The notes below the pieces were generated by a model, which saw only the letters and a list, made by a program, of their open reading frames with translations, had not been told where the DNA came from and did no database searches. This document shows positions 55,558 to 64,000 of a DNA stretch of 64,000 nucleotides, in pieces. The position numbers and the translations under genes were made by a program. The DNA comes from Chlorocebus sabaeus (taxonomy: Eukaryota; Chordata; Mammalia; Primates; Cercopithecidae). The DNA is taken from the NCBI RefSeq assembly GCF_047675955.1, contig NC_132913.1, forward strand, positions 71,295,236 to 71,359,235, read 5' to 3'. The first letter of the stretch is position 1. Every line of letters begins with the position of its first letter.

Positions 55558-58500
55558 AATTTGTGAGTCCAAAGTAAAAGTAAGCAAAGAAGTTTATTGC
55601 AAAGTAAAAGTAACACTCTGAGAGGCAGAGCATCTTATATGTCTGTAAAGATTCTAAAACACAACTTCTAATATCTGGCTTCCATCAAATTATCGAAAAA
55701 TACATATTCTGTGTCTTCTTCCTGAACCTAATGATTCAGAATTATTAAAAAAGGTACCCAGATATTGTATGTAGTTTTATTCCAACTCAGTATTTCAAAT
55801 ACTTATGCATGAATGCTCTTATGCTTTACTGTAACCCATTTAGGATGGAAAACAAATGAGAAATCAAAAGAACTGTTACACTACCAGCCAAGTACATTGT
55901 ACTTCCTACTATGAAGATTACCTTGATATATTGAGAGAAATAAGAATTAAGCCTACTTAATGATTTTAAATTATCAGTCACAAAAATGACTTTTATCCTA
56001 TTCTCCATCTATGACTGGGACTGTCACTATTTGTGCTAAACCTGTTTCATCAACTCCTATCTGAACTAATTAAAGGAACGGGCTAAGTGGACATTGTCTG
56101 GAGTAGTCAAACATCACTCAATTGTAAAGAAATGGAGAAAATTGATGAGACCTCCTCTCAGAATAGTTCTGGGTATGTTTGGTAGTAATCATTTGATAAA
56201 GTGCTTGCTGGTTATATGGGGCGGCAGTGAAGAGAAGTGGACTGATGACACAGAACACCTAAGGGTAAAGGACAGATTTTTGTATTCTTACTTGATAACC
56301 ATCCCTCTGACACATCTCAAACAGGCATAGTCTATTATTGATCTGGAATAATAGTTTGATATGCAATTTTTAATTAATCATAGCTCTTCCTATATTGGAA
56401 TTTAGAATAATTAAGAAAAAGTCTATGGAATACTACTTTATACTATTCAGAGGGTAAATATTTCAAATAGCTAAAGTTTTTTTAAATGGTAATCATTCAT
56501 GAATCGTGTGTGCTTATTTTCTTTAACCAAATTTATATTATATATATAAAATAATTTGTGTCATTTTGTTGGGGGTATTACAATTGTTCGAGAAGACAAC
56601 TTTTCCAAAAATCTGTAAGCATCATGAACCCTTAAAATTAATAGTACAAGCTACCTACAAATAATTTCTATCCATTCATTAGGGAAAGCTATTTCAAACT
56701 TATGTTGGGAAGCATTTCTACAGCTCATATTTGAGCTAACCTTCATATCTGAAGGTTAAAAAGCTTAAGATGTAAAGAATCTTGCAAATACGTACTGAAT
56801 AGCTTGCTATTTTTAATGTCTGAATATCAACTTTTTATCTTCATATTTTCCAATATAAAATGCTTATTTTTAATTTTTAATGTAAGTACAAATTTGATAT
56901 GTTTAGGTTATATTTTTTGATTTATTTTACATATGTATATTTTTAATTTCACTATTTTGCTGAAGTTAAGAAAACTCATGGTACCAAGATGAATAATACA
57001 CCCAGCCTCATCTTGGTATTGTTTCAGAAAGAAATCAGATGGTTTGTGATTATTTCTTGCTATGATGTTTGCTTGCAATATTTCATTACTCACTACTGTG
57101 ATATTGGAGGACACTATCTTGATGTCAATAAACTTGTCTATGTTTCTGCAAATTAGACTAGCTCTCTCTTACCCTAGGACCCCAAGGATCCTACAACAAG
57201 TAAGCAGATATGTTTAAATATATATTAATGTTGAATTGTTCAAAATGTTATTGATTATTCTACTTCTTTGTGGTTGCTGCTTGGGTAAAATTATAGCCAA
57301 ATTAACTGAAATAAATATTGAACATTCTTCCCAAATATTTTTTAAACATTGTTTTATTAATATCCAAATTTATTAGATCAGTAAAAAGATAGTTACTACT
57401 CTTTGTCCTTAAATATCCCTTTTTTATATAATATGTGAATTACTGCCTCAGGAATATAATATTCTAGCCTGCACTATTCTTTACCTTTCAGGATATTGAA
57501 CACAATGACACTTTGACTTGTATGCTCATTTAAAGTATTGACTATTTTATTAGAGAAAATGACACAGCATTTCTTTACAGACACTTAGTTTTTGTTTGCT
57601 GATTTCACTCTTATCTTATTTGATCAGAGAATCATGATCTTTCCTGACATCACATTTTTTATTCATAGAGAATTATTTTTTACAGTGTCATCACTGAAAT
57701 TTTTAAAATGGACTTTACAGTTAGGTGTAAACACAATCTAGTTCCCCATAGTCACTGTGAAGGTTTTATTTAACTATTTAATTGAATACACTTTTTGTAA
57801 AATTTTATTCACCTTCTCTTGAATTTGGATTGTGTAAGTTTTACGTTTCAGATATCTTCTATGAAAATAAAAGTAATTTTACATAATATGGCAACAAATG
57901 ACTTCAACAAAGGACTGTGGTTCATAATATATTTTTACTAAAGGTTAGAAAACAGCAGAGGGTAGTTGGGAAAATGAAAAAGGAGCAGCTTTCTACTGAA
58001 TACCAGATAACTTTCAAAAAATTTATTGGTCTTTATTCTTTATAGAGAAACTTGTACAAACTATGAAGCCCCAAGTTCCATAACTGTGATTATCTTCCTT
58101 AGCCTTGCTTTGTCCTCCAAGGCCTTTCTTTTATATTTCCCCTTATTTAAGTTCTTCTCTTGGCTCTACAGTTAATAGGATAAAAATGGAAACCTCTCTC
58201 CTGTTATTATCGATCCCAATACAAACCTCCTTCTTCTACACTATGTAAATGGGACCATTTGTTTCATCACCCCAAATACATGTTTTTATGACTTGCAAAC
58301 TAAGAAGACATCTACCATGAATAGCAATACATTTGTAACTACGAAGACTTGATAATTGATTGGATATAGAATTAGAGAGAGGAAGCATTAAGAATAATTT
58401 TTAGATTTCTGGAACTGAGCACCTTGGAGTTCTTTATTGAAATAGGCAGTATAACCAAAAGCAATTTTGGGGAGAAGATGATGAAATCAGTTTGAATGCA

Positions 58501-59957
58501 TCAATTTTTGAAGTATTAAATGGATTACTGTAGGGCTGGGATTTTACCTGGCTGGGGCTGCAGATGATAATGTGGCAAATAATTTGAGAGTATTGGCAAA
58601 AGAATAGTTGGCTGGAGCAAAGGATTTGAGAGTATTGGCAAAAGAATAGTTGGTTGAAGCAATGTGACACAAGGTCTGAGCTATTTAGGGAAGCAGGTGA
58701 AAACTAAATGGAATTAATAGGAAAATGTAAATAGGTAAAGGAACTAAAGATTTCAGTATGCTTAAAGAACAAATAGATAACGTGAGAGTTGGAAGAATGA
58801 ATGCTAGTTTCAGGATTTCATAAATACTTCTGGGAGATGACTAAATACTTTCAGTCATGGAGATGACTGAAAATATAACCGACGTTGTTAGTGTTACAAA
58901 AGTAAGCAGAGTAAATAGCTGAAAATCTGGAAATGTTATTTTGCATTATCAAAGGACACCAGAATGCTGACAAGATTTAAGTTAGAAAAGAAGTATTTGA
59001 ATAATGAGAAGCCATGCAATTGACAGATGAAAATGATAATAAGATAAATATCTCATTTATTAGATTGAGCTTAATTTCAAAGTAGGATTTACCTAGTGTT
59101 CTTGGAGCATCAGTGATCTGGAAGTTGCACTGAGTATTCAGGGGCATGCTAAGACCACTTCAAGCCCCAAATTAATGGAGTATAGAAGAATGAGTGGAGT
59201 TCAATTTAGAGGGTGGATAGGAAAGCAATCCCTCAGGAAAAAAGCTAGGATTCTTTTTTGAGAAGAAGAAGCAATATATGCATAAACTAGTGGTCTACAC
59301 AACGTATTTTTGAAGATAGTAGTGTCAGAGGACAAAGAAGAAAAGTGGGGAAGGAGGCAGACAGTGGAAGTCGGGCTTAGATACAAGAAATCACAGGCCA
59401 TATATAGATGAATGCATGGGGAGATGGACATATCAGTGGGCGGGGGAATTACTTTAGGAAAATGGCCAAGGATGGTGTTGATATGTTATTTGCTGTAGTG
59501 ATCTGGCTTTACAAGTAAGTACTTCATCATTCTCTAAAGAGATGGGATAAATTTTACCTTTGTTGAGAAAATGTCCCTCACCCTGGTAGCAGCAATAATG
59601 GGACTAATTATTTTACAAGATCCTCACCATAATTAGCATATAGCACATACCTAGGAAATTTTGATTATATTCATTAAATCATTATGAATATTTATTAAAT
59701 ACTTCTATTACAGACACCATTGTAGAGATTACAGTTACAACAATTAGCAAGGCAAACAAAGTCCTGGCTCCCAAGGAGCTAAGCCTATGGAGCACATACT
59801 GATGTGAAAGTGCCCCCTCTCTGACAGGAAGTTGGAAATGAACTGTTGGCCAAAGTCCTTGAGTAACAAGAGACTTGAGTGTCTTGAGAAAAACTCCCTA
59901 GGCCCACTGAGGAGGAAGGATTAGCTAAACATTTTCTCATATGTTAAAGAGAAATTG
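55558..59957. other. Unassigned AT-rich DNA
   Basis: I recognise no gene across these 4.4 kb. A 14-base direct repeat ('caaagtaaaagtaa' at about 55570 and 55599) flanks a short T-rich piece, and a 42-bp tandem duplication lies at 58582-58665. The small open frames on both strands (56094-56330, 58434-58670, 59201-59431) are unsupported. Confidence 0.5.
58582..58665 (+). repeat. Tandem duplication of a 42-bp unit
   Basis: Two adjacent copies start at 58582 and 58624 and share 'atttgagagtattggcaaaa' and 'gaatagttgg'. They differ mainly at the end of the unit (gctgg against gttga). The unit is a multiple of three, which is why a minus-strand frame remains open across it. Confidence 0.92.
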
Positions 59958-60254
59958 GGCCAGGCGCGGTGGCTCACACCTGTAATCCCAGCACTTTGGG
60001 AGGCCAAGATGGGCAGATCACGAGGTCAACGGATCGAGACCATCCTGGCCAACGTGGTGAAACCCCGTCTCTACTAAAAATACAAAAATTAGCATGGTGT
60101 GGTGGCACACGCCTATAGTCCCAGCTACTTGGGATGCTGAGGCAGGAGAATCACTTGAGCTTGGGAGACGGAGGTTGCAATGAAGTGAGATCATGCTATT
60201 GTACTCCAGCCTAGGTGACAGAGTGAAACTCCATCTCAAAAAAAAAAAAAAGAA
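59958..60254 (+). mobile_element. Alu SINE (S/Y intermediate)
   Basis: This is a full-length sense Alu, 'cacgaggtcaacggatcgagaccatcctggcc', with an A tail. An 8-bp flanking duplication, agaaattg, lies at 59950-59957 and 60255-60262. Confidence 0.93.
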
Positions 60255-60262
60255 AGAAATTG

Positions 60263-61476
60263 ACTACTTTCAGAGAATGATAATTCTGCTTCTTAGTTTT
60301 TAAAAAAGTGTATACAATGCATTAATGCCATGGATATAAGGCTAATTATTTATGGTTCCTATGGCAGTTTGAATTTTAATAAGGGGTGGGAACAGAATTC
60401 TTTTTTCTTTGTTTTGGAAGTTGCAAGAACTTGACTCTATAATGTAGAGACATTGTTAATAGTAGGTGGTGGAAAAGTTAAAGGTCTACATCTCTTTACA
60501 CTGTTACTTGGGCAAGCATACCGAGTCCTGTGCGAGATATTCCAGTGAATCTTAAATATGAGCTAGAACATATGCTAATGTTTTCATTTGTAGGTATTTA
60601 GACACTTGTATGGCTTAATTAATATTTTTCTTCCATATTTGTTTTCTTACACTGATGCTCATAACATTTTTGAATAGAATGATAAGAAACATTTTTTTCC
60701 ATGCCATTTTCATGCCATTCATTTAATATTTCTTTCATGATAACTGATTGGAAGTTTTCTGGGTAAAAATCATTTATTTATTTATTTAATAGGTAACAAA
60801 ATATTTTATTAAAGAAAGTACTGGTTGGTTATTTTAATACTTTGTTTTGAAGATAATCAAGTCAGCTTTATCTTTCCATTCTACCTCCACTTTTTCTTAT
60901 ACTCTTTTCTCCCTTTTTCTTAATCTATACCTGTATGAGAAGTGGGCAGAGAAGGGGCAGAAAATATATTGCTACCCTCCCATCTTATGGCATATTGTCA
61001 GACTTTTTTGTGAAATTTCTCCAGCATTGAGAAGTATTTGATCTCTACTTGAAAATCAAGGTGCAATTTGAAATAGTCATAATGTGAATAAAGACTTATA
61101 TTACTACACAGAGTTTTTATTCTTTCTAAAGTGGTGAATCTCATATTCCTGTTGTCTTCTGCTATAGATGATACATTAGAGGGATATGAAAAATTTCCAT
61201 GGGAAAATATTTTTTTCTAAGAAACCCAGAATATACTAAATTTCACTTTTATTATATTACATTGTTGCATGTTTTATTAATTGGATAATAAAATTATTAA
61301 ATATCTGTATGCATGGATATCTATATATAAGAAGATGGAGAGATTATGTGAACATTCCTAAATTATCTGATATACCTGTGTTCCTGATTTCTTATTTAAA
61401 GGCAGTTTCATAAAATGATCATTTATTTTCACCTAAGTACTCACGTTGAAGAAATAGCTCCATGCTCTTCAAAAGA
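60263..61476. other. Unassigned AT-rich DNA
   Basis: I see no gene or named repeat. The plus frame at 60847-61041 shows no similarity that I recognise. Confidence 0.5.
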
Positions 61477-61485
61477 CTATGTGCT

Positions 61486-62123
61486 GCTTTCCGGACCTGG
61501 CAGAGCACGAGGTGCCATCATGGGAGTTGACATCTGCCACAACAAGGACCGAAAGGTTCGCCGCAAGGAGCCCAAGAGCCAGGATGTCTGCCTGAGGCTG
61601 TTGGTCAAGTTGTACAGGTTCCTGGCCAGAAGAACCAATTCCACATTCAACCAGGTTGTGCTGAAGAGGTTGTTTATGAGTCACAGCAACCGGCCGCCTC
61701 TGTCCCTTTCCGGGATGATCCAGAAGATGAAGCTTCCTGGCTGGGAAAACAAAACGGCCGTGGTTGTGGGGACCACAACGGATGATGTGCTGGTTCAGGA
61801 GGTGCCCAAACTTAAGGTATGTGCACTACGCGTGACCTGCCGGGCCCGCAGCCGCATCCTCAGGGCAGGGGGCAAGATCCTCACTTTCGACCAGCTGGCC
61901 CTGGACTCCCCCAAGGGCTGTGGCACTGTCCTGCTCTCCGGTCCTTGCAAGGGCCTAGAGGTGTACTGGCATTTCAGCAAGGCCCCAGGAAGCCCACACA
62001 GCCCCACCAAACCCTATGTCCGCCCCAAGGGCCGGAAGTTCGAGCATGCCAGAGGCCGACGGCCAGCCGAGGCTACAAAAACTAACCCTGGATCCTACCC
62101 TCTTATTAAAAAGATTTTGAATG
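61486..62123 (+). pseudogene. RPL18P: Processed pseudogene of ribosomal protein L18
   Basis: RPL18 is a protein of the large ribosomal subunit, 188 residues in human. The copy is intronless and begins with the parent 5'UTR ('gctttccggacctggcagag'). Its ATG is at 61520, and it runs through the RPL18 3'UTR. A 9-bp target-site duplication, ctatgtgct, lies at 61477-61485 and 62124-62132. About 180 codons align without stop or shift. Near 62060 one G is missing from CGACGGGCC, so the last eight codons are replaced and the frame runs to a stop at 62144-62146. There are roughly twenty amino-acid changes compared with human RPL18 as I remember it. About half hit Arg codons (for example R6C, R75W, R143C), as expected from CpG decay without selection. 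No poly(A) tail remains. An open frame upstream (from 61415) adds 35 unrelated codons by chance. Confidence 0.95.
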
Positions 62124-62132
62124 CTATGTGCT

Positions 62133-62457
62133 TATCATCAGTGTAGTGGCACTGGTTTTATTATTTTCTAATGTTTTTTAGAAATTAATAAAGCTAAATT
62201 AATTTCAAAAATTTTAAATTTTAATCCTGACAAAACAAAAATTCAAAAACTTTAGCAACCACTTAGAAAAGCCGGGATAATAGACTTAAATATTATATTT
62301 TTAAGTGTTATTACTTAGGGTATTTGGGTAGAAATACTTCCTCTAACCTTAAAAATGCTAAATTCCCTTTGTTTCCAAACTGAACAAATGTTATTAATGT
62401 GAAATGCCACTTTAATAAACAGGTCTATGTTTATTATCTCCGTTACTGAGACTCTGT
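62133..62457. other. Unassigned AT-rich DNA
   Basis: This short stretch between the RPL18 copy and the next Alu shows no recognisable gene or repeat. Confidence 0.5.
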
Positions 62458-62466
62458 AGACTAAAG

Positions 62467-62769
62467 TTTTTTTTTCTTTTTTTTGAGACGGAGTCTCGCT
62501 CTGTCTCCCAGGCTGGAGTGCAGTGGTGCGATCTCCACTCAATGCAAGCTCCATCGCCTCCCAGGTTCACGCCATTCTCCTGCCTCAGCCTCCCGAGAAG
62601 CTGGGCCTACAGGCGCCCGCCACCTCGCCCGGCTAATTTTTTTGTATTTTTAGTAGAGAGGGGGTTTCACCATGTTCGCCAGGATGGTCTCGATCTCCTG
62701 ACCTCGTGATCCGCCCGTCTCGGCCTCCCAAAGTGCTGGGATTACAGGCGTGAGCCACAGCGCCCAGCC
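62467..62769 (-). mobile_element. AluY SINE
   Basis: This full-length antisense Alu has 'gatggtctcgatctcctgacctcgtgatccgcccgtctcgg'. Target-site duplication agactaaag lies at 62458-62466 and 62770-62778. Confidence 0.94.
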
Positions 62770-63003
62770 AGACTAAAGATTTTTTGAAAAAATAAATCTG
62801 TTCTTGAATTTAACTCTTAAGGACAGGGTTCATGGTATTGAAATGGCATAACTATCATATGATAAGTATAATGATATATATTGATAATATGTTAAATTTT
62901 TCAAATAATTATGTAAAATTATTTCCGGGTTCACACAATCCTTTGTGGGCAATAAATATGTCACAAATATGAACGAGATGGCCAGGTAAAAATGATGTGC
63001 ACC

Positions 63004-63292
63004 AAGGCAGGTGCGGTGGCTCACGCCTGTAATTCCAGCACTTTTGGAGGCAGAGGCAGGTGGATCACCTGAGGTTAGAAGTTCGAGAGCAGCCTGACCA
63101 ACATGCTGAAACTACGTCTCTACTAAAAATACAAAAATTAGCCAAGCATGGTGGTGGGCGCCTGTTATCCCAGCTAGTCGGGAGGCTGAGCAGGAGAATC
63201 ATTTCAGTCCGGGAGGCAGAGATTGCATTGAGCTGAGATTGTGCCACTGCACTCCAGCCTGGGTGACAGAGCAAGACTCTGTTTAAAAAAAC
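63004..63292 (+). mobile_element. AluS-type SINE inserted in an older Alu monomer
   Basis: This sense Alu has 'cacctgaggttagaagttcgagagcagcctgacc' and a short A tail. Target-site duplication aaaaatgatgtgcacc (62988-63003) against aaaaatgatatgcacc (63293-63308) has one mismatch. The right copy continues directly into an Alu-related monomer. Confidence 0.92.
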
Positions 63293-63402
63293 AAAAATGA
63301 TATGCACCTGTACTCCCAGCTGCTCGGGAGGCTGAGATGGAAGAATAACTTGAGCCCAGGAGTTCCCGGCCATCCTGGGCAACATACTGAGACTGTCTTA
63401 AA
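63293..63402 (+). mobile_element. Old Alu-related monomer (FLAM-like) fragment
   Basis: The sequence 'gcacctgtactcccagctgctcgggaggctgagatgg', then 'ttgagcccaggagttcccggccatcctgggcaacatactgagac' and an A-run reads as an Alu-related monomer (right-arm-like start, left-arm-like end). Its upstream part begins before the inserted Alu near 62980. Confidence 0.75.
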
Positions 63403-64000
63403 AAAATTATTTTTAATGATAGAGAGTGATAGTACTTATGCCCAAGTGAAGGACACGTGTCTCCTCTTAAGTGCATTGGAATTAGAATTTTAAAAGATAA
63501 ATATTCTGCTAGTCATTTACACACTGTTCCCATCACTTTGCTAATTCTACATCATTCTTTACTACCATTTTGAAAGGTTCTCTGTGAAGTGGCAAATTTT
63601 GGGACTAAACACGTTTCTATTTGAAAAAAAAAATTATTTTTTTCACTCAAAATACAAAGGCATACACTTGTATGTGATTCTTGTGAATATACAATCTTCT
63701 CTCTCTACTTGATGTGACTTTTCTAGAAGGACTTTGAGGCATGAATATGAATCAGGCCATTTTTGCTTCCCAGTATTCTTCCTTACATCTAGGTCAGAAT
63801 ACATCATCATCACGATGTTTGAGCCGACTCTTCAAATAGAACATATTGTTATAATAATTACCAAGCCCTAGCCTCTTATATTTGAGCTGCTCTCCTAAGT
63901 AAGAATTTGATTCATAACATATTGTAGGAATCTATGCATTTTAATTGTCCTTCTCTATAACCTGACTATGAAGCACTCCAATGTCAAGGATGTTGAATAA
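63403..64000. other. Unassigned AT-rich DNA
   Basis: No gene or repeat is recognisable to the end of the window, apart from short A and T runs near 63624-63642. Confidence 0.5.

Noticed and set aside
61500..62100. Possible CpG island or promoter
   Set aside because: The GC-rich patch is simply the coding sequence of the RPL18 retrocopy inserted in AT-rich DNA.
61520..62146. Functional RPL18-like gene
   Set aside because: It is intronless, flanked by a 9-bp target duplication, frameshifted before the end and full of CpG-type arginine losses. Decay is the simpler reading.

Overview
The window is a gene-poor, AT-rich stretch of primate nuclear DNA with no protein-coding gene I can support as functional. 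Alu, L1, MIR, MaLR and Tigger/hAT repeats make it a primate. Several CpG-rich AluY copies (32451-32753, 40157-40448, 50435-50739, 53401-53700) carry variants I associate with the AluYRa-type families of Old World monkeys: 'caagcctgtaatccc' in place of 'cacgcctgtaatccc', 'gagacgggcggatcac', and in three of them an 'actagccgggcgaggtgg'-like right-arm start. A macaque, baboon or guenon-like genome is therefore the best guess. This is inference from remembered consensus sequences.

Layout. 1-12 kb: mostly unassigned DNA with a near-identical 90-bp direct duplication (60-149 and 1808-1897), scattered Alus, two or three MIRs and a hAT-Charlie copy inserted in a MIR. 12.4-18.8 kb: an essentially full-length but dead L1 (L1PA lineage) on the minus strand with a 19-bp target-site duplication, including 5'UTR, ORF1 and ORF2 relics. 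18.9-31 kb: mostly unassigned AT-rich DNA with old L1 tails, an AluY, a polypyrimidine tract, perfect palindromes and an LTR. 31.4-41.5 kb: nested old L1M elements in both orientations, interrupted by an MLT1 LTR, Alus, a Tigger, a twin-primed (5'-inverted) L1 and an antisense processed-transcript copy made only of 3'UTR. 42-46.2 kb: old repeats and unassigned sequence. 46.2-52.7 kb: a second nearly complete minus-strand L1 (L1PB/L1MA-like), split by two Alus and by a 430-bp solitary LTR. 52.7-55.6 kb: a MaLR LTR with an Alu, a GATA microsatellite, a young AluY and a 50-bp L1 stub. 55.6-64 kb: unassigned DNA, four Alus, and a processed pseudogene of ribosomal protein L18 (61486-62123).

Nothing here works together as a pathway. 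The content is a record of retrotransposition by L1 machinery (L1s, Alus and two processed copies), older DNA transposons and LTR elements. The most interesting small-scale signals are perfect short hairpins that seem to have been made by local template switching (127-160, 8171-8198, 28806-28831), local direct duplications, and a short coding-like reading frame at 25507-25701. I found no CRISPR array, operon, tRNA, rRNA or new defence-like system.
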